In this document: positions 1-10,815 of the stretch, piece by piece
Layout: each line of letters begins with the position of its first letter
How positions within the stretch are numbered: position 1 is the first letter of the stretch
Assembly: GCA_003278365.1 (NCBI GenBank)
Contig: QCFS01000007.1
Span: 1-60,416 of the forward strand
Source of the DNA: Prochlorococcus sp. AG-363-M17
GTDB taxonomy: Bacteria > Cyanobacteriota > Cyanobacteriia > PCC-6307 > Cyanobiaceae
Length of the DNA stretch: 60,416 nucleotides
Reading direction: 5' to 3'
The notes under the pieces: generated by a model
The model's input: the letters and a program-made list of their open reading frames with translations, nothing else
What the model was told of the DNA's origin: nothing
Databases searched by the model: none
Made by a program: the position numbers and the translations under genes

Positions 1-241
1 TGTTTGCGTTTGGTTGACTTCTATGGGCATATGCACCATGGCTTTCAACCTGAACGGGTTTAACTTCAACCAGTCAATTGTTGACTCTCAGGGCAAAGTT
101 GTTCCTACTTGGGGAGATGTTTTGAACAGAGCCAACCTTGGTATGGAAGTTATGCATGAGCGCAATGCTCACAACTTCCCTCTTGACCTTGCGGCTGCTG
201 AATCTACACCTGTTGCTTTAGTTGCACCTGCTATTGGTTGA
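1..241 (+). CDS. psbA: Photosystem II D1 protein, C-terminal part (5' truncated by window edge)
   Basis: The open frame enters from the left edge and reads through to a TGA. It holds the last roughly 79 residues of D1, the reaction-centre subunit that binds P680, pheophytin and the Mn4CaO5 cluster in the thylakoid membrane. The stretch [14 protein letters not shown] carries the family's C-terminal manganese/calcium ligands (His332, Glu333, His337, Asp342, Ala344 in standard numbering). After the Ala344 position there are 15 more residues ending in APAIG, the extension that the CtpA protease removes in the family. An internal TTG or ATG should not be taken as the start; the gene begins outside the window. 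A strong terminator follows about 60 bases downstream. Confidence 0.98.
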   Translation, partial: VCVWLTSMGICTMAFNLNGFNFNQSIVDSQGKVVPTWGDVLNRANLGMEVMHERNAHNFPLDLAAAESTPVALVAPAIG

Positions 242-300
242 GCTTAAGTAAATTTTGCTTTAACCAATAGGACAGAAGGTTGTATGACTTTCTTTTGCTT

Positions 301-327
301 CCCCCCTCGAGAGAGGGGGGATTTTTT
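301..327 (+). terminator. Rho-independent terminator of psbA
   Basis: A perfect 8-bp stem (CCCCCCTC pairing with GAGGGGGG) closes a GAGA tetraloop, which is of the stable GNRA class. It is followed after one A by six T. It lies 60 bases past the psbA stop in the correct orientation. It is the clearest intrinsic terminator I found in the window. Confidence 0.92.
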
Positions 328-345
328 GTGGGAGGTTCAGTTCGA

Positions 346-450
346 ATGGAGAGAGGGAGGTTGAAAAAGGAGGACCTGGGGGAAATCTTCCAAATAAGCG
401 TTGCATTCTGTTGGGTCAATACCTTTTTGATTAATGCCAATGTCTTTTGA
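346..450 (+). CDS. Candidate 34-residue small ORF between psbA terminator and TSUP permease
   Basis: An ATG is preceded by GGAGG with a 10-base spacer and opens a 34-codon frame. The product would start MERGRLKKEDLGEIF and continue with a moderately hydrophobic tail (VAFCWVNTFLINANVF). Its end overlaps the start of the permease gene in another frame, and that gene lacks a visible ribosome binding site, so coupling is conceivable. I recognise no family. It could equally be a chance frame in a purine-rich stretch. Confidence 0.25.
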   Translation: MERGRLKKEDLGEIFQISVAFCWVNTFLINANVF

Positions 451-1216
451 GCACTTTTTCTTTCATTTAAGTTTGCTGTTTGTCGCTTTAAGCGCAAACT
501 TTTTTTCTGCATTAGCAGGGGGTGGAGCAGGACTTATACAGCTCCCAGCTCTGATATTGCTTGGTCTCCCTTTTCATACAGCTTTAGCTACACATAAAAT
601 TGCAAGTGTTGCCCTTGGGATAGGAGCAAGCTACCGATATTTGCACGCCTATCCCCTGAATAGTCGTCTTGTTGCCTTAATAATCTTTTGTGGCTTACCA
701 GGTGTTTTTCTTGGAGCACATTTTGTACTTCTGGTACCTGCGCAACTCCTAAATCTTATCCTGGGAGTATTTACTATTCTCCTAGGCATTTACTCTTCAT
801 CGAATAAGGACTTGGGCGCAATTTCTAGTGTTAGAAGATTGAATTTGATCGAGCTTGCTTTGGGGGGAATAGTCTTATTCTTTATTGGTTTTTTGAATGG
901 CTCGATAAGTTCAGGTTCAGGACTCTTTGTGACTATTTGGCTGGTTTTTTGGTTTGGCCTTGATTATTCTCTTGCGGTTGCATATACATTGATTTTTGTA
1001 GGACTTGCTTGGAACTCACTTGGAGCATTGGTTGTAGGGATGGATATAAATGTTTCATTGATCTGGCTACCTACACTATTGATTGGATCATTAATAGGAG
1101 GTTATCTTGGCTCACATGTAGCAATCTTGAGGGGTAGTCAAGCAGTTAAGAAAGCTTTTGAGATCCTTGCTTTAGGAGTAGGAATTTCCTTGCTTTTTAA
1201 AGCTTATCCTTTTTGA
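434..1216 (+). CDS. TSUP (TauE/SafE, DUF81) family membrane permease
   Basis: The 260-residue protein is almost wholly hydrophobic, with about eight predicted membrane helices in two similar halves, as usual for TSUP (sulfite/organosulfur anion exporter) proteins. The N-terminal half has the glycine-rich ALAGGGAGLIQLPALIL segment followed by HTALATHK. The second half has the matching GFLNGSISSGSGLFVTIWLV element. The substrate cannot be told from sequence; members carry sulfite, taurine, sulfoacetate or unknown anions. ATG at 434 or at 440 are both possible and neither has a good ribosome binding site. It stands alone between the psbA terminator and a convergent glycosyltransferase gene. Confidence 0.85.
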   Translation: MPMSFEHFFFHLSLLFVALSANFFSALAGGGAGLIQLPALILLGLPFHTALATHKIASVALGIGASYRYLHAYPLNSRLVALIIFCGLPGVFLGAHFVLLVPAQLLNLILGVFTILLGIYSSSNKDLGAISSVRRLNLIELALGGIVLFFIGFLNGSISSGSGLFVTIWLVFWFGLDYSLAVAYTLIFVGLAWNSLGALVVGMDINVSLIWLPTLLIGSLIGGYLGSHVAILRGSQAVKKAFEILALGVGISLLFKAYPF

Positions 1217-1262
1217 TTTAATTAAGTGTAGATTGTTTTTTGTCAAGCTTTTAGCATTTCAA

Positions 1263-2456
1263 CTATGCTAGTGATCTACCTTTCCAAGTCCACCCTCTTC
1301 CTGTAATTGTTCGGAATAGAGAAGTTGGCCCTAGAAATAGAATAATAAGACCACCAATACCCATCAGCCACCAATACTTTGTAGGGAAAAGAAATCTTTC
1401 TTTTGTCCAGCGTCTTAGAATATACTGAATAATAATTCCACCTAGTGAAAGAAACATAGATACTTTAAATAATAATGTAACCTGAGGTATTAAAAGCATG
1501 TAAATTACTGATGAAGGCATAATTATCCAAGGCATGGTAAATATCAAAAAGACTATTGTAGATGCGCCAAGTGATTTGATAATGTTTCTGTCAAGTCCGA
1601 TAAACCAGTTTTTACTCCATCCTTCCCAGAGTTCGTAAAAATTCGAGTACATTCCTAGATCTATAGAGTCAAGACCTAGGAGAAAACGTAAGTTAAATCC
1701 TGAAGACTTAATATTTCTTGCAAGTGCGAGGTCTTCTACAACCTCTCCTGCAATTGCAGAATGACCTCCTATCGCTTTATAGGAAGTGTGCCTAAAAAAC
1801 ATAAAAGGTCCTGCGGCAAAGGCTGTTTTATTGTTTTTATTATTCGTTGCTTTAATAGGGAATCCCATAGATAGCAAGCTGGCCATTATCGGTTGTACCA
1901 TCCATTCGGATAGGCAGCTGCAAGTCAATCTTGGCGCAAGACTAAGCAGGTCAATATGTTCTAGATCAGCCTGAGAAAGTGCTCTCAGCAGAGTGAATTC
2001 TTTCAATCGCACATCTGCATCAAGAAATAATATCCATTCACTGGAAACTTTTCTTACTGCTTCTGAACAAGGCCAGTTCTTTCCGACCCAGCGTTTCCCT
2101 TCAGGTCTGCGTCCACAGTTGATAATCTGATATGGAATACTTGCGTTGCTTAATATTCTGCTGGCTGTTTTAGTTGTGTTGTCTTCAGAATTATCATCAG
2201 CAACTATTATCTCCAATTTAGTACATGGCTTTTTATTTCCAATTACACTTGTGAGGCAATCTTCAATATTCTTTTCTTCATTATATGTTGGAATTATGAT
2301 TGTTAAGGAAGTGTCTAAAGCTTTACTCCTTTGGCCTTCGATACTTTTTAATTCTGGAGCTTTGTCTAAAGCTCTTATAACTCCTAATAGGAGAATTAGT
2401 ATTCCTAAAGTTGATGCTCCTGAGCAGTAAAATAATATTAAAGGAGAATTAAACAA
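1263..2456 (-). CDS. Membrane-bound family 2 glycosyltransferase (HpnB/CruG-like)
   Basis: The protein has 397 residues. One membrane helix (about residues 5-30) precedes a GT-A fold domain. IIPTYNEE (about 53-60), VADDNSED (85-92) and LFLDADVRL (143-151, with the DxD metal site) mark family GT2. EDLALA and the WSKNW element take the places of the ED and QxxRW motifs of processive-type enzymes. Three or four C-terminal helices follow. This architecture is that of the hopanoid-associated HpnB proteins and of CruG-type carotenoid glycosyltransferases of cyanobacteria, so transfer of a sugar to a membrane lipid or carotenoid is an inference. The gene is monocistronic here. Confidence 0.8.
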   Translation of the reverse strand: MFNSPLILFYCSGASTLGILILLLGVIRALDKAPELKSIEGQRSKALDTSLTIIIPTYNEEKNIEDCLTSVIGNKKPCTKLEIIVADDNSEDNTTKTASRILSNASIPYQIINCGRRPEGKRWVGKNWPCSEAVRKVSSEWILFLDADVRLKEFTLLRALSQADLEHIDLLSLAPRLTCSCLSEWMVQPIMASLLSMGFPIKATNNKNNKTAFAAGPFMFFRHTSYKAIGGHSAIAGEVVEDLALARNIKSSGFNLRFLLGLDSIDLGMYSNFYELWEGWSKNWFIGLDRNIIKSLGASTIVFLIFTMPWIIMPSSVIYMLLIPQVTLLFKVSMFLSLGGIIIQYILRRWTKERFLFPTKYWWLMGIGGLIILFLGPTSLFRTITGRGWTWKGRSLA

Positions 2457-2621
2457 TTTTGAAGTTGCAATGTAATTAATTGGGAGTCATTCTCCTTATA
2501 CCTTTTGTTTGCAATCTTAGTTATGGTGGCTTCATGCTTTGAGCATATGTTTAAGTTCTTTCTATAGCTTAGCCTAAGATTTATAGTAATTCTGTTTGCT
2601 TAACTCCAAAGTGGACAGAAA

Positions 2622-2692
<71 letters not shown>

Positions 2693-2732
2693 AAGTACAG
2701 GAACCTAACATTTGTAATTATTCCTTTTTTCA

Positions 2733-2993
2733 TTGAGCAAACTTTCTGGCGACCCTTCAAAGTTGGATCCCCAACTCCGTAAGAGACTCTTAGAAGAGTC
2801 AAGAGCGCCTTGGAGAGGCTTGAGAAGGGCTCTCTGGCTTGCATTAATTGGCTCGGCTGGAATTGGCGCTTTAATCATGCTTTTGAGAACTTTTAGCGGA
2901 GATGAAGTTTCTATAGGTGATTGGGGGGTACAGATTGCCGCACTGTCTTTATTCGGTGGATTGCTTTGGCTGGATAGATCAACCGTCAAATAA
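2733..2993 (+). CDS. DUF3493 family small membrane protein
   Basis: This 86-residue protein has a charged N-terminus (KLDPQLRKRLLEESRAPWRG) and two hydrophobic helices (about residues 34-52 and 65-80). That matches the DUF3493 family of cyanobacteria and plastids, which is related to the plant proteins LPA1/REP27 that help assemble or repair photosystem II. The start is a TTG: an in-frame stop lies 18 bases upstream and no ATG occurs before the first helix. It is convergent with infB. A role in photosystem II maintenance is family-level inference. Confidence 0.75.
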   Translation: MSKLSGDPSKLDPQLRKRLLEESRAPWRGLRRALWLALIGSAGIGALIMLLRTFSGDEVSIGDWGVQIAALSLFGGLLWLDRSTVK

Positions 2994-3074
2994 TTGGCGT
3001 ATCTAATTTATGCCTGGAGTTGAAAATTTGTACAAATAAACTGCACTTCTGCATCAATGGTCTCGAATAGACAG

Positions 3075-6000
3075 TTATGAGGTCAGCTTCCTTTTTTGAG
3101 TTACAAGCTTGTATGCCTCCACTATGTCTCCTTCTTGCCAATTAGCAAAGCGATCACATCCCAAGCCACATTCGAACCCAGTTGCAACTTCTTTTACATC
3201 ATCTTTATTTCTTCTTAAAGAATCTAGGTCTCCCTCGAAAACAATTTGATTTGAGCGGTGAACTTTAACTCTGCAGTTTCGTTGAAGTTTTCCATTAGTG
3301 ATATAACAACCTGCTACAGCACTTTTCCCAATGGTAAAGATTGCACGCACTTCTGCTTGTCCTAGCGATTCTTCAACCATTTCAGGTTCTAGTAATCCCT
3401 CCATGGCTAGCTGAATGTCTTCAAGAAGTTTATAAATTACTTCGTATTCTCTTACGTCTACTCCTGTTGAATCTGCTGCCCGTTTTGCACCAGATGCCAT
3501 AGATGTATTAAATCCAACAATCACGGCTCCAGAAGCTGCTGCTAGATCGACATCTGTTTCTGTGATTTCTCCAGGTGCAGAGAGTAAGACTCTTACCTGA
3601 ACTTCATCTTTTGGCAGTTGTTCTAAGGAACCAAGTATGGCTTCAACACTTCCTTGAACATCCGCTTTGAGAATCAGGTTTAGTTCTTTGAGCTCGCCTT
3701 CATTAGCTTGGCCAGACATTGCTGAAAGTGAAACACGCCTTGAGGCCATTTGTTGGGCTAATCGCGTAGCTCTTGCGTCAGATGCTCTTTCTCCAACAAC
3801 AGAACGTGCTGATTTTTCGTCTGGGTAAACCTCGAATTCATCTCCTGCTGTAGGTACTTCGTTGAATCCAAGTGCCTCTACAGGACAAGAAGGTCCCCCT
3901 TGTTTAAGCCTGGAGCCATTCTCGTCAACCATGGCTCGAACTTTTCCTAGTACTGGACCTGCGGCCACTACATCACCAGTTTTGAGAGTTCCATTCTGAA
4001 TCAAGAGTGTGGCTACTGGTCCTTTTGCTTTGTCTAGATGTGCCTCAATCACGGTTCCTTTTGCTAGACGATTTGGATTGGCTTGTAAGTCCTCAACTTC
4101 TGTGACCAAGAGAATCATTTCTAAAAGTTTGTTTATGTTTTCACCTTTTATTGCACTTACTGGAACCATTACGACTTCCCCTCCCCAGTCTTCAGACACA
4201 AGTTCTTGTTCGGAAAGTTCTTGCTTAACTCTGTCGGGCGAAGCACCTTCTTTGTCAATTTTATTGATCGCGACAATTATTGGTACTTCCGCAGCACGAG
4301 CATGGCTTATGGCTTCAAGTGTTTGAGGCCGTACGCCATCATCAGCTGCGACAACAAGAATGGCTACGTCTGTGACTTTCGTTCCTCTAGCTCTCATTGC
4401 TGTGAAGGCTTCATGTCCAGGTGTATCTAAGAAAGTGATTTTTCTTTCTTCCCCGCCATGATTTATTTCTACTTGGTATGCACCAATGTGCTGGGTGATA
4501 CCTCCTGCTTCTCCGGCAGCAACTCTTGCTTTGCGAATGGCATCCAAAAGACTTGTTTTCCCGTGATCGACATGACCCATGACAGTCACGACCGGCGGAC
4601 GTCTGATGAGATGTTCCAGATCCGTATCTTCAATCATCTCTACTGTTTTCTTGGCAGCTTCTTCGACGTCGTCTTGTAGAACAGGGACTCCAAATTCATC
4701 GGCGACAGTTTCTATTGTTGCTAAATCAAGTGACTGAGTAACTGTCGCGATAATCCCTTTAAAGAAGAGAGATTTGATGATCTCAGAGCTTTCCACGCTG
4801 AGCATGTCGGCTAGCTCTTGGACTGTGAGATTGTCCTCTGGGACAATAAGCATCTCTGGCCGTACTTGCTTTGCTTCTCGAGCTGCGCGAAGTTCCATGG
4901 CCCTTCTTCGTTGCCTTTGTCTTGTGGTTTCCTTCTGGCGTTTCCTCATCGCTGCTACAGGCTTGGTAGCAGTCTTTTGTTTTGATTTTGGTTTTGATGG
5001 CCTAGCAAGACTTGCTGAAAGAACAACTGCTTGTTGCTCGCCTGCATAACCGCCTGTTTCCGCTGTTAAAGCGTCATCGTTTTCCCCAATAATGTGAACT
5101 TTCTGACGTTGCTTTTGAGGAGATTTACTCCGAAGTGCCTCAAGTTTTGCGCTGTCATCCCAATCGGGTTTACCAGGTCTTCTAGGCGCACCTGAGCCAG
5201 CTCGATGGCTTGGACGTTTTGGAGCTGCAGCTGGTGTGGGCCTGTCTTTTGGGGGTGTGGCTCCTTGTGCTCCTCCTTTGGGAGCAACTGGGCTTCCATC
5301 AGGCCTGCGAGGAGGTGGAGTGCCAGGACGGCCAGTTGGCTTTTGTAATTGCATGAGTTCGCCTGGAGCCATTGGCTTTCTCATGCCTGAAGGCATACCA
5401 CCAGGACGAGTGGGGGCCCCTGGCCTATTGCTACCGTCTTTTTGACCACTACCTCCTTGAGGTGAACGGTCACGGCGAATAGGCTTGCCAACCAGCTCCA
5501 GAGAATTATTCCCTGATCGTGGCTGCCCAGGCCTGTTTTGATTAGGTTTTATAGGATTTCCTTGTCTCTGAGGCGATCCACCTCTTTGGGGCATGTTATT
5601 CCTTGGGTTTGTTCTCCCAGTTGGACGAGGACTTACCCCTGGTCTCTTTTTGTCTGAGCGTTGCACTTCCTGGCGAACGGGAGGCGCCGCTGGTCGTTTC
5701 GGTTGAGGGCGACCTACTAGTTCAGGCCTTGGTCTGGACCGGTCTGGTGAAGTAGTCGTTTTCGACGGAGGAGCATTGCGACTCCCTCCTGTTTGTGGAG
5801 CCTGAGGTTTTGAGACAATGCGAGGGCGAGGAGCGGGCATGCCACCAGCCCTAGGATTGGTGCTGGAGGAGCTTGGTTTTTTCTCTGGTGAAGTAGGTCG
5901 TAGTGGAGCAGAAGGCTTTATTGCTGGTTTTGGAGCTGATGACTTTGTGTCAATAGGGGGAGTTGGGCGATTTATTTGTGAACTGGAAGCAGATGGTCTT

Positions 6001-6416
6001 TTTACTAATTCAGGAGGTTTAGGCGCTGTATTTTGAGGAGCTTTTTTGGAAGTGGATGGTGAAGCCTTTGTTGTTGGACGACTTGGCCCTTTTGGCTTTA
6101 TGGGAGCTTTGGGAGCGGAAGATGGTGCTACTTGTGATTTCTTAGGGTTTTCAGAAAGCTGTTTAGATGTTGGATTGGCAGCTTTTTTTACTGAAAGAAT
6201 TACTTTCTCTGCTTGAGGTTTTGGTTTGGATGATCCTGTTGAACTTTTCTTCCCAGCTAATACACCTTTTATACGCTTAGCTTCTTCGTTACTAATAGAA
6301 CTGCTGTGGCTCTTTGCAGCAATTGAAAGATTCTTAGCAGCATCAAGCACGTCTTTGTTCTCAAGGCCTAAGTCCTTGGAAAGTTCATAAATTCTGATTT
6401 TGCCGCTGCTGGTCAT
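3075..6416 (-). CDS. infB: Translation initiation factor IF-2
   Basis: The 1113-residue GTPase places initiator tRNA on the 30S subunit and promotes subunit joining. It has an N-terminal IF2N domain (first 50 residues, with [19 protein letters not shown]), then a very long low-complexity linker rich in Pro, Lys, Arg, Gly and Ser (about 70-430), and a second IF2N-like domain near 525-575. The G domain follows from about 605 with [17 protein letters not shown] and NKID, then domains II-IV. The linker is typical of cyanobacterial IF-2, which is longer than the E. coli protein. It is the last gene of the rimP-nusA-ylxR-infB operon, with a 62-base gap from ylxR. Confidence 0.98.
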   Translation of the reverse strand: MTSSGKIRIYELSKDLGLENKDVLDAAKNLSIAAKSHSSSISNEEAKRIKGVLAGKKSSTGSSKPKPQAEKVILSVKKAANPTSKQLSENPKKSQVAPSSAPKAPIKPKGPSRPTTKASPSTSKKAPQNTAPKPPELVKRPSASSSQINRPTPPIDTKSSAPKPAIKPSAPLRPTSPEKKPSSSSTNPRAGGMPAPRPRIVSKPQAPQTGGSRNAPPSKTTTSPDRSRPRPELVGRPQPKRPAAPPVRQEVQRSDKKRPGVSPRPTGRTNPRNNMPQRGGSPQRQGNPIKPNQNRPGQPRSGNNSLELVGKPIRRDRSPQGGSGQKDGSNRPGAPTRPGGMPSGMRKPMAPGELMQLQKPTGRPGTPPPRRPDGSPVAPKGGAQGATPPKDRPTPAAAPKRPSHRAGSGAPRRPGKPDWDDSAKLEALRSKSPQKQRQKVHIIGENDDALTAETGGYAGEQQAVVLSASLARPSKPKSKQKTATKPVAAMRKRQKETTRQRQRRRAMELRAAREAKQVRPEMLIVPEDNLTVQELADMLSVESSEIIKSLFFKGIIATVTQSLDLATIETVADEFGVPVLQDDVEEAAKKTVEMIEDTDLEHLIRRPPVVTVMGHVDHGKTSLLDAIRKARVAAGEAGGITQHIGAYQVEINHGGEERKITFLDTPGHEAFTAMRARGTKVTDVAILVVAADDGVRPQTLEAISHARAAEVPIIVAINKIDKEGASPDRVKQELSEQELVSEDWGGEVVMVPVSAIKGENINKLLEMILLVTEVEDLQANPNRLAKGTVIEAHLDKAKGPVATLLIQNGTLKTGDVVAAGPVLGKVRAMVDENGSRLKQGGPSCPVEALGFNEVPTAGDEFEVYPDEKSARSVVGERASDARATRLAQQMASRRVSLSAMSGQANEGELKELNLILKADVQGSVEAILGSLEQLPKDEVQVRVLLSAPGEITETDVDLAAASGAVIVGFNTSMASGAKRAADSTGVDVREYEVIYKLLEDIQLAMEGLLEPEMVEESLGQAEVRAIFTIGKSAVAGCYITNGKLQRNCRVKVHRSNQIVFEGDLDSLRRNKDDVKEVATGFECGLGCDRFANWQEGDIVEAYKLVTQKRKLTS

Positions 6417-6478
6417 TAAGTTTCCGGTTGTGCCTGTGATTTAGGAGGGTAGTCCCCTTGAGAAAAGGAGTTCTTAGT

Positions 6479-6757
6479 TCATCTTGCCTTAGTTGCTAAC
6501 TCATTGCTTTGAATTAGCCGCTTTTGAAGCACCTCGAAAACGCTTTCAGGGACCTTGCATCGAAGGGCCTTTTGTAAACGCTTTTTCCGTTGGGCCACAT
6601 CTAGGCAGTCCTCATTTGGACACAAATAGGCTGATCGGCCCATTCCGAAACTGAGGACTACTCCGTCCTGGTGATCACGAATAACCCTCCAAAGTTGCTG
6701 TCTATCCAGCAATTTCTTACAGGCTACGCATCGACGCAGGACTTTGCTTGGTTTCAC
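6479..6757 (-). CDS. ylxR: YlxR (DUF448) RNA-binding protein
   Basis: The protein has 92 residues. RRCVACKK near the N-terminus and the GRSAYLCPNEDCLDVAQRKKRL block are the hallmarks of YlxR, a small basic nucleoid- and RNA-associated protein almost always found between nusA and infB. Family members have been linked to RNase P modulation and transcription control. The ATG overlaps the nusA stop codon by four bases (ATGA), so it is very likely translated by coupling. Confidence 0.93.
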   Translation of the reverse strand: MKPSKVLRRCVACKKLLDRQQLWRVIRDHQDGVVLSFGMGRSAYLCPNEDCLDVAQRKKRLQKALRCKVPESVFEVLQKRLIQSNELATKAR

Positions 6758-8172
6758 CGGGTTCTATCCTCTTCCTCAGAGGGGGTTTTTAGTTCGGAGT
6801 CTTTCTCGCCGTTAGAAATATTCGTTACTTCTGCACTTTCTGCATCTAATGCTGAGTCTTCATTTGGGTAGTCCTCTTCATCCTCAGGAAGAGGGTATAG
6901 CTCTCTAAGACGCGCATCTTCTTCCGCTCTGGTCGCTTGTTCAGCTGCCAGTCTTTCTTCTGTTTCACGCTGTAAGGCTTCTTCTTCCTCTCTTTGAGAA
7001 ATCAGCTCTGCAACAGCTTCATCTTCAACTGCCTGATCATATTCCTGAGAATTTTTGATATCAATCTTCCATCCTGTTAGTCGCGCAGCAAGCCTTACAT
7101 TTTGTCCTTCTCTTCCAATTGCAAGACTTAATTGATCAGGTGGAACAAGAACATGTGCATGTTGACCTTCAGGGTCGACAAGCCTGACCATCTCAACTCT
7201 TGAAGGACTTAATGAATTAGCAATGTATTGGACAGGGTCTGCTGACCATCGAATTACATCTATTTTCTCTCCTCTTAGCTCGTTTACTACTTGTTGTATG
7301 CGCGATCCTCTGGCCCCAATACAGGCTCCCACAGGATCTACCTCACGTTCGATACTATCGACAGCAACTTTTGTACGTGGGCCTACTGCTCTCGATGGTG
7401 GGTTGGCCTCGCGAGCAACAGCAACAATTCGAACAGAACCTTCTTGAATTTCAGGGACTTCATTTTCAAAAAGATAAACAACTAAGGCCGCATTTGCTCT
7501 GCTGACAAATAACTGAGGACCTTTTCTGGGAATTTCACTAACTTCTTTTAAGAAAACTTTGAATGTTGCATTGGCTCGATAGTTATCGTTAGGAAGCTGG
7601 TCTCGCCTAGGTAACTCAGCCTCAACTTCTGGTCTGCCAAGACCTGAACTCACTGCCATGATTACTGATTGGCGCTCGAAACGTATGACACGTGCAGTTA
7701 GTACAGGGTCTTCTAAGTCAGCGAATTCTTCTTGAATCATTCGCCTTTGTTGGTCTCGAAGCTTTTGGGCAAGAACTTGTTTAGTCGTAGAGGCAGCCAT
7801 TCGACCAAAATCTTCTTTTTCGGGCGTTACATCTAAGACAACGGTATCTCCAACTTGTGCATCTTCTGCTACTTGCATAACTTCTGATAAGGCTATTTGA
7901 TGATCTTCACTTTCAACTTCATCAACTATTATTTTACTTGCAAGAACCCTATATCCTTCTTCATCAAGGTCAAGACCTACATCAAAGTTGCTGAAATACT
8001 CTTCTTCAAATGGGTCTTCACTAATTCCTATATATAGAGTTCTTCTATATCTCTCATAGCCTTTTAACAAGGCTTCTCGGAGGGCTACTTCCACGACTTG
8101 TGAAGGTAGCTTCTTTTCCTCACTGATGTCTTCGATCAGGTTATTGAGGCCGGGTAGTAGAACAAGTGCCAT
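6754..8172 (-). CDS. nusA: Transcription termination/antitermination factor NusA
   Basis: The protein has 472 residues and binds RNA polymerase and nascent RNA to modulate pausing, termination and antitermination. The N-terminal polymerase-binding domain (about 1-130, starting MALVLLPGLNNLIEDISEEKK) is followed by an S1 domain (about 135-205) and two KH domains, seen as ACIGARGSRIQQVVNELRGE and LAIGREGQNVRLAARLTGW. The C-terminal acidic repeats of E. coli NusA are absent; instead there is a Glu/Asp-rich tail from about residue 375. It follows rimP after 31 bases and overlaps ylxR. Confidence 0.97.
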   Translation of the reverse strand: MALVLLPGLNNLIEDISEEKKLPSQVVEVALREALLKGYERYRRTLYIGISEDPFEEEYFSNFDVGLDLDEEGYRVLASKIIVDEVESEDHQIALSEVMQVAEDAQVGDTVVLDVTPEKEDFGRMAASTTKQVLAQKLRDQQRRMIQEEFADLEDPVLTARVIRFERQSVIMAVSSGLGRPEVEAELPRRDQLPNDNYRANATFKVFLKEVSEIPRKGPQLFVSRANAALVVYLFENEVPEIQEGSVRIVAVAREANPPSRAVGPRTKVAVDSIEREVDPVGACIGARGSRIQQVVNELRGEKIDVIRWSADPVQYIANSLSPSRVEMVRLVDPEGQHAHVLVPPDQLSLAIGREGQNVRLAARLTGWKIDIKNSQEYDQAVEDEAVAELISQREEEEALQRETEERLAAEQATRAEEDARLRELYPLPEDEEDYPNEDSALDAESAEVTNISNGEKDSELKTPSEEEDRTR

Positions 8173-8203
8173 CGAGGATGGGGATAGAAATTTGAGCTGA
8201 AAA

Positions 8204-8683
8204 TTAAAGGCTTAATTGGGCCGAAGTGGTTGTTAGGCGAACATTCAGAACTTCTTCTCGCGGGATTCGATCGATGCGTCCTTTGATATTGAGGTGAATA
8301 TAATCAGATGATCTTTCAAGCAAAAGCCCTGATTTTCGTATTTCTGAGTCATTTCCTTTGCGTTGGTAAACCTCAATAGGGAATCCACGAAAAGTAACGA
8401 AATCACGATCACTGATTAAGTCGTCTCCTATACCAGGACTGCTTATTTCAAGAACATAAGCATCATGAAATAATTCGGAAGCTTCTATTGCTTCTCCCAT
8501 GGGGGCACTGAATCGTGCGCAATCATCAAGAGAAACATCATCTCCTCCCTTATGGCAAATTTGCACCTGCATGGTTAAAGGATTGAGGTGACTAAGCAGT
8601 TGAACACTGCAAAGGTCAAATCCGTTTTGAGCAGCCGTTTTTGAGGCCAAGCTCTCCAGGTCAGGTAGGAGTGGATGAGGCAA
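8204..8683 (-). CDS. rimP: Ribosome maturation factor RimP
   Basis: This 159-residue protein is of usual length for RimP, which assists assembly of the 30S subunit. The segment YVLEISSPGIGDDLISDRDF corresponds to the conserved VSSPGxDRPL region at the junction of the two RimP domains, although the usual Arg-Pro-Leu is changed. DDCARFSAPMGEAIEA matches the N-terminal domain. Position at the head of nusA-infB is the standard context. The start is an ATG about 220 bases from the divergent protease gene. Confidence 0.92.
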   Translation of the reverse strand: MPHPLLPDLESLASKTAAQNGFDLCSVQLLSHLNPLTMQVQICHKGGDDVSLDDCARFSAPMGEAIEASELFHDAYVLEISSPGIGDDLISDRDFVTFRGFPIEVYQRKGNDSEIRKSGLLLERSSDYIHLNIKGRIDRIPREEVLNVRLTTTSAQLSL

Positions 8684-8696
8684 GAGGCTGATTACA

Positions 8697-8760
8697 GTCG
8701 GACTTCTAGCCCGACCGGCTCAGATTTAAACTGCCTCCCTTGAGAGGTGCCCGCCGGGCT
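8697..8760. other. GC-rich inverted-repeat region between rimP and htrA
   Basis: Several short stems lie close together in the divergent spacer: GTCGG/CCGAC, AGCC/GGCT, CCTC/GAGG and GCCC/GGGC. This stretch is visibly richer in G and C than its surroundings. It could be a structured 5' leader of the rimP operon or an operator, but the stems are short and partly exclude one another. Confidence 0.3.
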
Positions 8761-8897
8761 TTAACAAATCTACCTGATGGGTAGCTTTGCTGTATATATG
8801 ATTGCCATTGTGTTGAATATTGCTGAATTGATTTCAATTACGTGGTTCAGGCTTTTGAGTGGCGCTTTTGTTTTTTAAAAAGGAATTTTTCTTTTAG

Positions 8898-10061
<1,164 letters not shown>

Positions 10062-10097
10062 ATATTTTGCTACTGTCTCGCCAACTACACGAAACTT

Positions 10098-10814
10098 ATG
10101 GTTGATGTTCAATCTCAGATGAAACTTGCTGTTGCAAACAAAGCGGTAGAAAAAATCCAGAATGGGATGGTAGTTGGATTGGGCTCTGGTTCCACGGCAG
10201 CCTTAATGATTAAGGCACTTGGAGAAAAACTGGCAACTGGCCAGATTAAAGACGTTAGGGGAGTTACTACTTCATTCCAGGGTGAGGTATTGGCATCAGA
10301 ATTAGGTATTCCATTACTTGATTTGAATTCTGTAAGTCAAATTGACTTAGCTATAGATGGTGCTGATGAAGTGGACCCTAACTTTGACTTAATTAAGGGA
10401 GGTGGAGCTTGTCATGTTCAGGAGAAATTAGTTGCTGCTAGAGCGGAAGAATTTGTTGTTGTTGTTGATTCAACTAAGATTGTAGAACGACTAAATATGA
10501 GTTTTTTGCTGCCTGTAGAAGTCTTGCCAAGTGCCTGGAGACAAGTGAAATCAGGCTTAATAGAATTAGGGGCTAATGTTCAGTTGAGAATGGCACAGAA
10601 AAAGGCTGGTCCAGTTGTAACTGACCAGGGCAATCTTGTCCTAGATATTAAAATGCCTGGTGGTATTCAAGACCCTTTAGATATCGAATGTCGTATAAAT
10701 AACATTCCTGGGGTTTTGGAGAATGGACTATTTGTTAATCTTGTTAATGAGGTTCTTGTTGGTGAAATTGAGGGAGATAAAGTATTGGCCAGGTCACTAC
10801 GAACTTCCTTGTAG
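10098..10814 (+). CDS. rpiA: Ribose-5-phosphate isomerase A
   Basis: This 238-residue enzyme interconverts ribose 5-phosphate and ribulose 5-phosphate in the Calvin and pentose phosphate cycles. [15 protein letters not shown] is the phosphate-binding loop, [20 protein letters not shown] contains the active-site Asp residues, and [18 protein letters not shown] follows with the substrate-binding Lys region. Length is standard. It ends one base before the convergent hisD stop, so there is no room for a separate terminator. Confidence 0.97.
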   Translation: MVDVQSQMKLAVANKAVEKIQNGMVVGLGSGSTAALMIKALGEKLATGQIKDVRGVTTSFQGEVLASELGIPLLDLNSVSQIDLAIDGADEVDPNFDLIKGGGACHVQEKLVAARAEEFVVVVDSTKIVERLNMSFLLPVEVLPSAWRQVKSGLIELGANVQLRMAQKKAGPVVTDQGNLVLDIKMPGGIQDPLDIECRINNIPGVLENGLFVNLVNEVLVGEIEGDKVLARSLRTSL

Positions 10815-10815
10815 A

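Noticed and set aside
5066-5445. Long open frames on both strands within infB (Pro/Gly-rich)
   Set aside because: They lie wholly inside the low-complexity linker of infB; biased codons there remove stops in other frames. No start context or family match.
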